Source: Pseudoxanthomonas koreensis_A
GTDB taxonomy: Bacteria; Pseudomonadota; Gammaproteobacteria; Xanthomonadales; Xanthomonadaceae
DNA length: 64,000 nucleotides
Assembly: GCF_041890415.1 (NCBI RefSeq)
Contig: NZ_CP169056.1
Span: forward strand, 2,170,001-2,234,000
Direction of reading: 5' to 3'
Positions within the stretch are counted from its first letter, which is position 1; every line of letters starts with the position of its first letter. Of the stretch, positions 41,456 through 50,198 are shown piece by piece. The position numbers and the translations under genes were made by a program. The notes below the pieces were generated by a model that made no database searches, was not told where the DNA came from, and saw only the letters and a program-made list of their open reading frames with translations.

Positions 41456-41490
41456 TCCCGCCGATCCCCTGGCTGCGCTCCCGGGCGCGG

Positions 41491-42669
41491 CTACGGGTCG
41501 CCCGCGGCATGGCGCCACAGCGCGTGGCGCAGCGGCGGCAGCTTGCCGGCCAGCCCCAGCAGCGGACCGCGCACCAAGGTGGCCAGCGGACGATCGTTGG
41601 AGTACAGCCGGTCGATGCCTTCGAACGCGAGCGCGGACACGGTGTTGTCACTGCGCCGGCGGCGCGCCCAGCGCTGCAGGCGGTGCGGCGCGGTCCAGTC
41701 GCTGCGGCGGCGTCCGGCGGCCTCGATTTCGGCGGCCAGTGCGGCGACGTCGCGCAGGCCCAGGTTCACGCCCTGCCCGGCCAGCGGATGCACCACGTGG
41801 GCGGCGTCGCCCAGCAGCAGCACGCGTCCGGCGGCCTGCCGCCGCACGAGTTGCCGCCGCAGCGGGAACGCGGCGCGGGCCGAGACCGGCACCAGCGATC
41901 CCAGGCGCGCGGCCGACGCATCGGTCAGCGCAATCGCGAAGCCGGCATCGTCCAGCGCCAGTACCCGCGCCGCTTCGGCGTCCGGCAGGCTCCACACGAT
42001 CGAGACCAGGCCGTCGGTGAACGGCAGCAACGCCAGGGGCCCGCCAGGCAGGAAGCGCTGCCAGGCCGTGTCCTGGTGCGGCTCGGCGGCCCTGACGTAG
42101 CCGACCACGCCGCGCTGGCGATAGTCGTGCGCATCCACCTCCACTCCCGCCAGCCGGCGCAGCACCGAGCCGGCACCATCGGCGGCCACGGCGATCCGTG
42201 CGTCCAGGCGCAGGCCGTCGTCCAGGCGCAGGCGCACGCCCGCCGCATCCTGTTCCATCGCCTCCACCCGCGCCGGGCAATGCAGGCGCACGCCGGCCGC
42301 CGCCAGCGCAGACCACAGCCGGTCCACCAGCACGGCGTTCTCCACGATCCAGCCCAGCGCGTCGCGGGCCATGGACGCGGCGTCGAACTGGAGCTCGCCG
42401 CGTCCGGCCGCATCCCACACCCGCATCCGCCGGTATGCCTGCGCGCGCGCGGCCAGCACCCGCGGCCACACGCCCATGCGCTGCAGCAAGGCGACGTTGT
42501 CCGGGGCCAGCGCGAACACGCGCAGGTCCGGCTCCTGCGCCGACCATTGCGGCGCCGGCTGCGGTTCCACCAGCGCCACGGCCAGGCCGGCCTGGGCCAG
42601 GGCCAGCGCACAGGCCGCACCGACCACGCCGCCACCGGCCACCACCACGTCCAGGCGCGCGCGGCTCAC
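41491..42669 (-). CDS. UbiH/UbiF/VisC-family FAD hydroxylase (second copy)
   Basis: A 392-aa flavin monooxygenase of the ubiquinone-biosynthesis family. FAD motifs are DVVVAGGGVVGAACALALAQAG (dinucleotide fold), LRVFALAPDNVALLQRMGVW, and LLGDAAHVVHPLAGQGVNLGLRDVAAL. The GDAAH and PLAGQGVNLG blocks resemble UbiF/UbiI more than UbiH, so it may hydroxylate ring C5 or C6; regiospecificity cannot be read from sequence by eye. GTG 42669 overlaps the ubiH stop as GTGA with GGAG 11 bases upstream, so it is coupled to ubiH. It ends 35 bases from the convergent EF-hand gene. Confidence 0.87.
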   Translation of the reverse strand: MSRARLDVVVAGGGVVGAACALALAQAGLAVALVEPQPAPQWSAQEPDLRVFALAPDNVALLQRMGVWPRVLAARAQAYRRMRVWDAAGRGELQFDAASMARDALGWIVENAVLVDRLWSALAAAGVRLHCPARVEAMEQDAAGVRLRLDDGLRLDARIAVAADGAGSVLRRLAGVEVDAHDYRQRGVVGYVRAAEPHQDTAWQRFLPGGPLALLPFTDGLVSIVWSLPDAEAARVLALDDAGFAIALTDASAARLGSLVPVSARAAFPLRRQLVRRQAAGRVLLLGDAAHVVHPLAGQGVNLGLRDVAALAAEIEAAGRRRSDWTAPHRLQRWARRRRSDNTVSALAFEGIDRLYSNDRPLATLVRGPLLGLAGKLPPLRHALWRHAAGDP

Positions 42670-43868
42670 CGGCACAGCTCCGGCACGTCGCCGCGAAAAC
42701 CCATCGCCCCGCCCACCAGCCATGCCTGCAGCCAGCCGCTGCGATCGGCTGCCAGCAGGCCCAGGCTGCGCAACGGGCGCAGCAGCGAGGCGCGGTTGGC
42801 GGTGATCCGCGCCAATCCATCGGAGAAGGCCAGGGTGCGCGCGCGATCCTCGCCGCGGCGCTGCACGTGGCGCTGCAGCAGCGCCGCGTCACCGGGGTCG
42901 CCTGCATGCGCGTGCAGCAGCTCGGCCAGGGTCAGCGCATCGCGCAGGCCCAGGTTGAAGCCCTGTGCGCCGACCGGGTGGATGGTCTGGGCGGCGTTGC
43001 CCAGCAGCACCGCGCGCGGCGCCACCAGTGCATCGGCCACCTGCGAGGCAATCGGGTAGGTGCTGCGCGGGCCGGCTTCAAGCAGGCGCCCGGCGCGCCA
43101 GCCGAACACGCGCTGGATGCGCGCGGTCCAGGCCGCATCATCCAGCGCCGCCACCGCCTCCGCCTCGGCGGTGGGCACGCCGTGGATCACGCCATAGGCG
43201 CGATCACCGCGTGGCAGCAGCGCGGTGGGGCCGCTGTCGGTGAACCGCTCCCACGCGGTTCCATCCGGCGCACGCTCCGCGCGCATCCGCGCCACGAACA
43301 GGGTCTGGCCGTAGTCGTGGCCATGGGCGGTGATACCCAGGCACTGGCGCACCTGGCTGTGGCTGCCGTCGGCGGCCACCAGCAGGCGTGCCTGCACCCG
43401 CAGCTCGCCTTCGCCGGTAGCCAGGCGTACACCGCGCGTGTCATCGCCACCGGCATCGTCAAGCGCGATGAAGCGCGCCGGCCGGTAGCGGGTGAGCCGG
43501 GGCAACTGCGCCAGCCTGGCTTCAAGGGCCTGGCCGAAATCACGCGCCACCACCACCTGGCCGAAGGCGTCGCGGCCGTAGTCGGCGGCGGCCAGGCGCA
43601 CGCTGCCGAAATCGCCGGCCCGGCTGACATGGATGCGGCGGATCGGCCCGGTTGGCGCGTGCAGCGCGCCGGTCACGCCCAGCGCGTCCAGCGCCTTGAC
43701 CGAGGCGGCCGCCAGGCTGAGGTTGCGCTGGTCGAACACCGGCGGCAGTTCGCCGGCCGGACTGGCCTCGACCAGGGCGACGTCCAGCGGCAACTGCTCC
43801 AGCGCGATCGCCAGGCTGGCGCCCACCAGGCCGCCACCGACGATCAGCACGTCATGGGTTCGGATCAT
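42666..43868 (-). CDS. ubiH: 2-octaprenyl-6-methoxyphenol hydroxylase UbiH
   Basis: A 400-aa FAD hydroxylase of ubiquinone synthesis. It aligns well with E. coli UbiH from memory: DVLIVGGGLVGASLAIAL, HVSRAGDFGSVRLAAADYG, LVAADGSHSQVRQCLGI, WERFTDSGPTALLP, and LLGNAAQTIHPVGAQGFNLGLRDALTLAELL (the GNAAQ signature distinguishes it from UbiF). ATG 43868 is chosen; an in-frame GTG at 43874 would add two residues. It leads the two-gene operon. The divergent gene on the other side is the BtuM-like membrane protein. Confidence 0.9.
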   Translation of the reverse strand: MIRTHDVLIVGGGLVGASLAIALEQLPLDVALVEASPAGELPPVFDQRNLSLAAASVKALDALGVTGALHAPTGPIRRIHVSRAGDFGSVRLAAADYGRDAFGQVVVARDFGQALEARLAQLPRLTRYRPARFIALDDAGGDDTRGVRLATGEGELRVQARLLVAADGSHSQVRQCLGITAHGHDYGQTLFVARMRAERAPDGTAWERFTDSGPTALLPRGDRAYGVIHGVPTAEAEAVAALDDAAWTARIQRVFGWRAGRLLEAGPRSTYPIASQVADALVAPRAVLLGNAAQTIHPVGAQGFNLGLRDALTLAELLHAHAGDPGDAALLQRHVQRRGEDRARTLAFSDGLARITANRASLLRPLRSLGLLAADRSGWLQAWLVGGAMGFRGDVPELCR

Positions 43869-44010
43869 CGGCACATGATACGTGGACCGTCCACGGACCC
43901 GCGTGCGCCCGCCCGGCCGCCTGCACCTGCATCGGCCCGGGCCGGAGCACCGCTGCGACCGCCACCGCGCCGACCGGGTGGCCCCCGGCCCGGCGCCGGC
44001 CCCGCTCGGC

Positions 44011-44016
44011 TAGAAT
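44011..44016 (+). promoter_or_regulatory. -10-like element of the btuM-btuR pair
   Basis: TAGAAT 29 bases before the BtuM-like ATG, in an otherwise very GC-rich gap. No -35 at normal spacing and no recognisable cobalamin-riboswitch B12 box in the leader. Confidence 0.35.
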
Positions 44017-44045
44017 GCCTGCAGTTTCCATTCCTCACGTGCACC

Positions 44046-44639
44046 ATGACCGTCTCCACCCAACGCGCCTTCATCCTGTCCGTCCTGGTCCTGCTGATGG
44101 CCGCCTCGCGCGCGCACGTGTTCGACCATTTCTCGCCGCCGGATGCGAGCTGGGCGGTGTTCTTCATCGCCGGTTTCCACCTGCGCGGCTGGGGCCGCTG
44201 GGTATTCCCGCTGCTGCTGGCGCTGGGGGTGGCGGTGGACTGGCAGGTGATCTCCCGCCAGGGCATGGATTTCTGGGGCCACTACTGCATGTCCGCCGGC
44301 TACTGGGGCCTGGTGCCCGCCTACGCCGCGATGTGGGCCGGCGGCGCCTGGCTGCGGCGCCACTACACCGGCGCGGACTGGGAAGCACTGGGCCGCACCG
44401 CGGCCGCGCTGGTGGCCGGCGTCGTGGTATGCCACCTGTTCGCCCAGGGCGCCTTCTACTGGACCAGCGACGTGGTCGCCGAGCCGAGCCTGGCCGGCTG
44501 GTGGAAGAACTACACCGACTGGCTGCCGGCCTACCTGTCCACCGCCGGCACCTACGTGGCGATTGCCGCGGCGCTGCAACTGGCCGCCGAACGCATCGGC
44601 CCGCTGCTGCGCGACCGTTCCGGCCGCACCGCGGACTGA
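44046..44639 (+). CDS. Integral membrane protein, candidate B12 transporter BtuM
   Basis: A 197-aa hydrophobic protein with about six membrane segments (for example 9-20, 35-47, 52-68, 86-103, 121-137, 162-178). A cysteine at residue 81 sits in HYCMSAGYWGLVPAYAAMW. BtuM, described from Thiobacillus denitrificans, is a solitary ECF-S-component-like vitamin B12 importer of about this size whose conserved Cys80 ligates cobalt and decyanates the vitamin. Size, topology, cysteine position and the cobalamin adenosyltransferase 24 bases downstream all fit. The name is inferred, not established; without the neighbour this would be an unknown membrane protein. ATG 44046 is supported by ACGTGCACC-ATG context only, with no strong ribosome site. 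Confidence 0.6.
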   Translation: MTVSTQRAFILSVLVLLMAASRAHVFDHFSPPDASWAVFFIAGFHLRGWGRWVFPLLLALGVAVDWQVISRQGMDFWGHYCMSAGYWGLVPAYAAMWAGGAWLRRHYTGADWEALGRTAAALVAGVVVCHLFAQGAFYWTSDVVAEPSLAGWWKNYTDWLPAYLSTAGTYVAIAAALQLAAERIGPLLRDRSGRTAD

Positions 44640-44663
44640 CGCCGCGCAAGGCCTCCGGCAGGC

Positions 44664-45227
44664 ATGGGCAACCGGCTTTCGAAGATCTACACCCGCACCG
44701 GTGACGATGGCAGCACCGGCCTTGGCGACGGCAGCCGCACCGGCAAGGATGCATTGCGGGTGTGCGCCTTCGGCACGGTGGACGAGGCCAACTCGGCGAT
44801 TGGCGTGGTCCTGGCTGCACCCGGCGTGGCGGACGATATCCGCGACCTGCTCACCTCGATCCAGCACCAGCTCTTCGACCTGGGCGGGGAGTTGTGCATT
44901 CCCGGCCACGCGGCCATCACTGCCGCCGACATCGATGCGCTGGAGCGGCACCTGGACCGCCACAACGACACCCTGCCGCCGCTCAAGGAGTTCATCCTCC
45001 CGGCCGGCGGCGAGGCGGCCGCACGCTGCCACGTGGCGCGCACGATCGTGCGTCGCGCCGAGCGTGAGGCGGTGGCACTGGCCCGGGTGGAAGAGGTTCG
45101 CGGGGAGGCGTTGCGCTATCTCAACCGGCTGTCGGACCTGCTGTTCGTGCTGGCCCGGGTGCTGGCCCGCGCCGACGGCCAGGGCGAAGTGCTGTGGCGG
45201 CACGAGCGCCGCCGCACGGCGGACTGA
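44664..45227 (+). CDS. Cob(I)alamin adenosyltransferase, PduO type
   Basis: A 187-aa corrinoid adenosyltransferase that converts cob(I)alamin plus ATP to adenosylcobalamin. The N-terminal ATP motif is IYTRTGDDGSTGLGDGSR; downstream are FGTVDEANSAIG, HQLFDLGGEL, CHVARTIVRRAERE and YLNRLSDLLFVLARVLA, the family's helical-bundle signatures. Length is typical of PduO-type enzymes (180-190 aa). It is the second gene of a pair with the BtuM-like transporter (24-base gap), so imported B12 could be adenosylated directly. After its stop comes an 800-base convergent repeat region before sucD. Confidence 0.92.
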   Translation: MGNRLSKIYTRTGDDGSTGLGDGSRTGKDALRVCAFGTVDEANSAIGVVLAAPGVADDIRDLLTSIQHQLFDLGGELCIPGHAAITAADIDALERHLDRHNDTLPPLKEFILPAGGEAAARCHVARTIVRRAEREAVALARVEEVRGEALRYLNRLSDLLFVLARVLARADGQGEVLWRHERRRTAD

Positions 45228-45355
45228 TCCGCGGCAACGCGCGTAACTGATCCCCTGCACACTGCGCGGCAATCCGCGGCACTTCGTCGTCGCCATTACG
45301 AAAAGTCCCTTCACCCGGAAGCGAAGAGCATCCGGTTGCGATGCTGCGGCGCTTC

Positions 45356-45445
45356 GGCATGTGGTGTGCTGCCGCTCATGTCCCCCGGTCCCGGCCCTGC
45401 GGGCCAGGACCTCCTCCTTGACCTCCCGTCAGCACACCACATGCC
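45356..45445 (+). repeat. Conserved two-stem hairpin element, copy A
   Basis: The outer stem is 16 perfect pairs, GGCATGTGGTGTGCTG (45356-45371) with its complement at 45430-45445. Then unpaired CCGCTCATGTCCCCC (45372-45386), an inner hairpin 45387-45411 (GGTCC/GGACC and GGCCC/GGGCC around one mismatch, loop TGC), and unpaired TCCTCCTTGACCTCCCGT (45412-45429). The unpaired segments match copies B and C; the stems do not, but stay paired. Confidence 0.85.
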
Positions 45446-45546
45446 AAATCGCTTTGGATCTGGCTGGCGGCCTATGGAAAAGCCGAAGCCGGGCATTAAC
45501 GCCGGCGAAGCGCCCTGGCCATTCGCGCGGAGCATGGATGCGCCTT

Positions 45547-45570
45547 GTGGGAGCCGGCTTTGCCGGCGAC
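45547..45570 (+). repeat. REP element 1 (GTAG-type, plus)
   Basis: A 24-base palindromic unit beginning GTGGGAGCCGGCTTTGCC. It pairs with the inverted unit at 45587-45610 to form a long stem-loop. Resembles Stenotrophomonas SMAG / Pseudomonas-type REP sequences. Confidence 0.8.
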
Positions 45571-45586
45571 CGGGCTGCATACCGCG

Positions 45587-45610
45587 GTCGCCGGCAAGGC
45601 CGGCTCCTAC
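45587..45610 (-). repeat. REP element 2 (inverted partner of element 1)
   Basis: A 24-base unit reading GTAGGAGCCGGCCTTGCC on the minus strand, separated from element 1 by 16 bases. Confidence 0.8.
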
Positions 45611-45692
45611 ATGTGGCGGCCGATGAACGTGATACGGAGTGATGCAATGCCTGCCTTGTGCGGCGGCCGAAGCGCATCGTCGCTCTTTTGTT

Positions 45693-45716
45693 GTAGGAGC
45701 CGGTCTTGCCGGCGAC
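45693..45716 (+). repeat. REP element 3 (GTAG-type, plus)
   Basis: A 24-base unit beginning GTAGGAGCCGGTCTTGCC; head-to-head with the unit at 45759-45782. Confidence 0.8.
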
Positions 45717-45758
45717 CGCGGTGGGTGGGGTGTGTGGCAATGCCGTAGCGCGCATCGG

Positions 45759-45782
45759 GTCGCCGGCAAGACCGGCTCCTAC
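45759..45782 (-). repeat. REP element 4 (inverted partner of element 3)
   Basis: The 24-base unit reads GTAGGAGCCGGTCTTGCC on the minus strand, an exact inverted copy of element 3 with a 42-base spacer between them. Confidence 0.8.
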
Positions 45783-45815
45783 AAGCGGCGGCCGATGAAC
45801 GTTGGACGGCGTGGT

Positions 45816-45897
45816 GCGATGCCTGCTGACGGGAAGTCAAGGAGGAGGCTGTGGCCGCAGGCCGCAGCCGGGGGACATGAGCGGCAGCAGGCATCGC
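45816..45897 (-). repeat. Conserved two-stem hairpin element, copy B
   Basis: Inverted relative to copies A and C. The outer stem is 13 pairs, GCGATGCCTGCTG (45816-45828) with its complement at 45885-45897. The inner hairpin is 45847-45869 (GGCTG/CAGCC, GGCC/GGCC). The unpaired segments at 45829-45846 and 45870-45884 are the reverse complements of those in copies A and C, apart from one C/T change against copy A. Flanks (GGCGGTGCGGCGC side) also match copy C. Confidence 0.85.
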
Positions 45898-45982
45898 GCC
45901 GCACCGCCGCGACCAGGCCGCCCGCCGCCGCATTCCTGCACACCTGGCCGCATCTGTTCCCGCAAAGTGGATGAGACCCACG

Positions 45983-46007
45983 AAAAAGGCCGCCCGGAGG
46001 CGGCCTT
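45983..46007 (-). terminator. Rho-independent terminator of sucCD
   Basis: On the minus strand AAGGCCGCC-TCCG-GGCGGCC is followed by TTTTT: a 7-9 pair stem, four-base loop and U-run, 24 bases after the sucD stop. Confidence 0.9.
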
Positions 46008-46031
46008 CTACGTGTACGCGCGCAGTTGCGA

Positions 46032-46907
46032 TCAGCCGCCCAGGCGGGCCTTGATCGCCGCGCCCAGGTCGCCCGGCGAACGCACCGTGGTCACGCCTGC
46101 AGCCTCCATCGCCGCGAACTTGCCCTCGGCCGTGCCCTGGCCGCCCGACGCGATCGCGCCGGCATGGCCCATGCGCTTGCCCGGAGGGGCCGATGCGCCG
46201 GCGATGAAGCCCACGACCGGCTTGCGGACGTGGTTCTTGATGTACTCGGCGCCCTCCTCCTCGGCGCTGCCGCCGATCTCGCCGACCATGATGATGCCCT
46301 CGGTCTGCGGATCCTCGTTGAACAGCTTGAGGCAATCGACGAAGTTCAGGCCGTTGATCGGGTCGCCACCGATGCCGATGCAGGTCGACTGGCCCAGGCC
46401 CACGTCGGTGGTCTGCTTGACCGCCTCGTAGGTCAGCGTGCCCGAGCGCGAAACGATGCCGATCTTGCCCGGCTTGTGGATATGGCCCGGCATGATGCCG
46501 ATCTTGCACTCGCCCGGGGTGATCACTCCAGGGCAGTTGGGGCCGATCAGCACCACGTCCTCGTAACCGTTGAGCACGTTCTTGACCCGCAGCATGTCCA
46601 GCACCGGGATGCCCTCGGTGATGCACACGATGACCTTGATGCCACCGGCGGCGGCTTCCAGGATCGCATCGGCCGCGAATGCCGGCGGCACATAGATGAC
46701 CGACGCATCGGCACCGGTCGCCTGCACCGCATCGACGACGGTGTTGAACACCGGCAGGCCGATGTGGGTCTGGCCGCCCTTGCCCGGGGTGACGCCACCG
46801 ACGACCTTGGTCCCGTACTCGACCATCTGCTCGGCGTGGAAGGTGCCCTGCTGGCCGGTGAAGCCCTGCACGATCACCTTGGTGTTCTTGTTGATAAGAA
46901 CGGACAT
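46032..46907 (-). CDS. sucD: Succinyl-CoA synthetase alpha subunit
   Basis: A 291-aa alpha subunit of succinyl-CoA synthetase (TCA cycle substrate-level phosphorylation). The CoA-binding Rossmann domain has KVIVQGFTGQQGTFHAEQM and GGVTPGKGG; the ligase domain has GPNCPGVITPGECKIGIMPGHI, SRSGTLTYEAV, and GGDPINGLNFVDCL. The phospho-histidine loop lies in GFIAGASAPPGKRMGHAGAI (the final His). Length equals E. coli SucD (289 aa) within two residues. ATG 46907 begins MSVLINKNTKV. It follows sucC after an unusually long 171-base gap containing two hairpins. Confidence 0.96.
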   Translation of the reverse strand: MSVLINKNTKVIVQGFTGQQGTFHAEQMVEYGTKVVGGVTPGKGGQTHIGLPVFNTVVDAVQATGADASVIYVPPAFAADAILEAAAGGIKVIVCITEGIPVLDMLRVKNVLNGYEDVVLIGPNCPGVITPGECKIGIMPGHIHKPGKIGIVSRSGTLTYEAVKQTTDVGLGQSTCIGIGGDPINGLNFVDCLKLFNEDPQTEGIIMVGEIGGSAEEEGAEYIKNHVRKPVVGFIAGASAPPGKRMGHAGAIASGGQGTAEGKFAAMEAAGVTTVRSPGDLGAAIKARLGG

Positions 46908-46954
46908 GCTTGAAATCCTCGAATTTCGTTAAAGATGCCGGCTTCCGGAGACCA

Positions 46955-46975
46955 GACATCGGCTGCGCCGATGTC
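46955..46975. repeat. Perfect hairpin in the sucC-sucD gap
   Basis: GACATCGGC and GCCGATGTC form nine perfect pairs around a TGC loop, 48 bases before the sucD start. No U-run follows, so it is not a standard terminator; it may affect mRNA processing or stability. Confidence 0.6.
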
Positions 46976-47023
46976 CCGGTGCGCTCCTCCACAACCCCCG
47001 TCTCGCCGCTTCGCGACGATCCA

Positions 47024-47042
47024 CCCCCTTGACTCAAGGGGG
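47024..47042. repeat. Palindrome just after sucC
   Basis: CCCCCTTGA-C-TCAAGGGGG, a 19-base near-perfect palindrome 36 bases after the sucC stop on the minus strand. No T-run follows in the direction of transcription. Confidence 0.6.
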
Positions 47043-47078
47043 GAGGCCGGATTCACGCCATATCCGTCGCCGTCAGGA

Positions 47079-48239
<1,161 letters not shown>

Positions 48240-48541
48240 GCTTCACCAGTGGGGTGGGGAATGACCGCCGGGCACGGGCGGGCCAGCCGAAGCAGGCGGG
48301 GCGTGCGGACGGGGGGCAGTATTGTCGCCGACCGGACCCGGCGGTGCAAAACGCCGGTACTGCCGCGTCCGGCCGCCATGCCACCCGCATGCCGGCCCCG
48401 TGCCGGCGGCTGCGGCCCGGCCACCGGCACAAGTCGCTGAAACCGAAGGCATTCAATTGCCAGGCGGCAGGCCGGCCAGCCGCGCAACCGGGGGCGCGGG
48501 ATTCCCTATACTGGCCTGCAGCCGCGAACCGGGAACCACGC
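48240..48541. other. Divergent intergenic region sucC / pilS
   Basis: 302 bases with no gene. Seen are TATACT (48507-48512) as a probable pilS -10, AATACT on the minus strand about 90 bases before sucC as a possible sucC -10, and a GTGCCGG/CCGGCAC stem at 48400-48430. No regulator site is recognised. Confidence 0.6.
48507..48512 (+). promoter_or_regulatory. -10 element of pilS
   Basis: TATACT (five of six consensus bases), 29 bases before the GTG start of pilS. No TTGACA-like -35 at 16-18 bases. Confidence 0.45.
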
Positions 48542-50143
48542 GTGCCCCACGCTTCGCTCATCCAGCGCATCGAATCGATCCCCACGCGCGAGCTCTACTT
48601 CTTCGCCCTGTACCGGGTGCTGGAGGCCGGGCTCGTGGCCGCGCTGGTGTTCAGCCCGTTGAGCGAGATGGTCGGCTCGCCGCGCAGCGCGGCATTGGGC
48701 GGCACGGTGGCCGTGGTCTACCTGCTGGCCTCGCTGGCGCTGCTGGCAGTCAGCCGCAACGAGCGCTGGCTGGTGCCACTGGTGTTCAGCGGCACCTGCC
48801 TGGACATCCTGGCCGCGACCCTTGCCACCCATGCACTGCCATCGGTGGGCGCGGGCATCGCCATGATGCTGCTGTTCAACGTGGCCGCCGCGGCGATGCT
48901 GCTGCCGCTGCGCTATGCGCTCACCGTCGCGGTGCTGGCATCGGTGGCGATGGTGGCCGAGTTCGTCTGGTCGGTCCTGGGGGGCGGCGCATCGCCGCGC
49001 TCGCTGGCCGAGCTGTCGATGTTCATCACCAGCTACCTGGCCCTGGCTTGGCTGGGCAACCAGATCGGCCAGCGCGCGCGCTCCAGCCAGCAGCTTGCCG
49101 CCCGGCGCACCGCCGAGGTCGCCAGCCTGGTGGAGATCAACGAGCTGATCATCCGGCGCATGCGCACCGGCGTGCTGGTGGTGGACGCCGACCAGCAGAT
49201 CACCCTGGCCAACGAGGCCGCGGCGCTGCTGCTGGGCGAGGCCACCAGTGCCGGCGGCACCTCGCTGGCGGCGGTGGTGCCTGAACTGGCGCGGCGCCTG
49301 CAGCGCTGGCGCAACGGCTGGGACGTGGACGACACCCCCATGCAATTGCAGCCGGACCACCCGGAAGTGCAACCGCGCTTTGCCCGCCTGCTGGCCGACA
49401 GTGACGTGGTGCTGGTGTTCCTGGACGACGCCACCGTGGTGTCGCGGCGCGCCGAATCCTTGACCCTGGCCACGCTGGGCCGGTTCTCGGCGAGCCTGGC
49501 GCACGAGATCCGCAACCCGCTGGCGGCCATCAACTACGCCGTGCAGCTGCTGGAGGAAAGCCGCACCATCGACGATACCGAGCGTCGCCTGCTGCAGATC
49601 ATCCACCAGCAGTGCCAGCGCACCAACGGCATCGTCGAAAGCGTGCTGGGCCTGGCCCGGCGCGAACGCGCCAAGCCCGAGAACATCGAGCTGGCCGGGT
49701 TCGTGCGCCGCTTCGTGGACGAATACCGGCAGACCCTGGCCATCGAAACCGACAGCCTGGAAGCGGTGCTGCCGCCGCATCCGGTGGCCGCCATGGCCGA
49801 CCCCCGCCACCTGCAGCAGATCCTCACCACCCTGGTGCACAACGCCCTCAAGTACGGGCGGGTGATGGAGGAGCCGGCGCGGGTCCGGCTGCGCGTGTTC
49901 CAGGCCGGGCGCAATGCGCTGGTGGATGTGCTCGACCGCGGGCCCGGCATCCCCGAAGGCGTGGTGGTGCAGCTGTTCCGGCCGTTCTTCACCACCTCCG
50001 AGCACGGCACCGGGCTGGGCCTGTACATCGCCCGCGAGCTGAGCCGGGCCAACCAGGCCACCCTGGAGTACGTGTCGGTCCCCGGCGGCGGCGCCTGCTT
50101 CCGCCTGGCCCTGCCGGGCCCGCACAACATGCTGCCGGAGTGA
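48542..50143 (+). CDS. pilS: Membrane sensor kinase PilS
   Basis: A 533-aa histidine kinase, partner of PilR, controlling pilin (pilA) transcription. Six hydrophobic segments fill residues 20-180. A PAS-like region (LVEINELIIRRMRTGVLVVDADQQITLANEAAALLL) follows, then HisKA with phospho-acceptor H321 (SLAHEIRNPLAAINYAVQLL) and HATPase (LVHNALKYG, VLDRGPGIPEGV, FFTTSEHGTGLGLYIARELS). The layout equals P. aeruginosa PilS, which senses pilin in the membrane. No ATG fits; GTG 48542 starts at homology (VPHASLIQRIESIPTRELY). pilR starts 55 bases after its stop. Confidence 0.93.
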   Translation: MPHASLIQRIESIPTRELYFFALYRVLEAGLVAALVFSPLSEMVGSPRSAALGGTVAVVYLLASLALLAVSRNERWLVPLVFSGTCLDILAATLATHALPSVGAGIAMMLLFNVAAAAMLLPLRYALTVAVLASVAMVAEFVWSVLGGGASPRSLAELSMFITSYLALAWLGNQIGQRARSSQQLAARRTAEVASLVEINELIIRRMRTGVLVVDADQQITLANEAAALLLGEATSAGGTSLAAVVPELARRLQRWRNGWDVDDTPMQLQPDHPEVQPRFARLLADSDVVLVFLDDATVVSRRAESLTLATLGRFSASLAHEIRNPLAAINYAVQLLEESRTIDDTERRLLQIIHQQCQRTNGIVESVLGLARRERAKPENIELAGFVRRFVDEYRQTLAIETDSLEAVLPPHPVAAMADPRHLQQILTTLVHNALKYGRVMEEPARVRLRVFQAGRNALVDVLDRGPGIPEGVVVQLFRPFFTTSEHGTGLGLYIARELSRANQATLEYVSVPGGGACFRLALPGPHNMLPE

Positions 50144-50198
50144 CCGTCCCGGCACGCCGGCTTGGCCCATGCCGGCCAGTCCGCTATCGTCTTGCGCC

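Larger units (their letters stand above)
45228..46031. other. Convergent intergenic repeat region
   Basis: 804 bases between the 3' ends of the adenosyltransferase gene (+) and sucD (-). I see no credible coding sequence. It holds two copies of a long conserved hairpin (45356-45445 and 45816-45897, opposite orientations), two inverted pairs of GTAG-type REP elements (45547-45610 and 45693-45782), and the sucD terminator. Reading frames across it are interrupted by these palindromes. Confidence 0.85.

Noticed and set aside
43869..44045. Cobalamin riboswitch upstream of the BtuM-like gene
   Set aside because: The leader is too short and lacks a recognisable B12 box.
45816..45897. Integron attC site
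   Set aside because: The hairpins have attC-like length and structure, but there is no GTTRRRY/RYYYAAC core pair and no integrase or gene cassette.
45336..45974. Short open frames within the btuR-sucD gap
   Set aside because: They are built from translated hairpin and REP repeats and have no ribosome sites or family resemblance.
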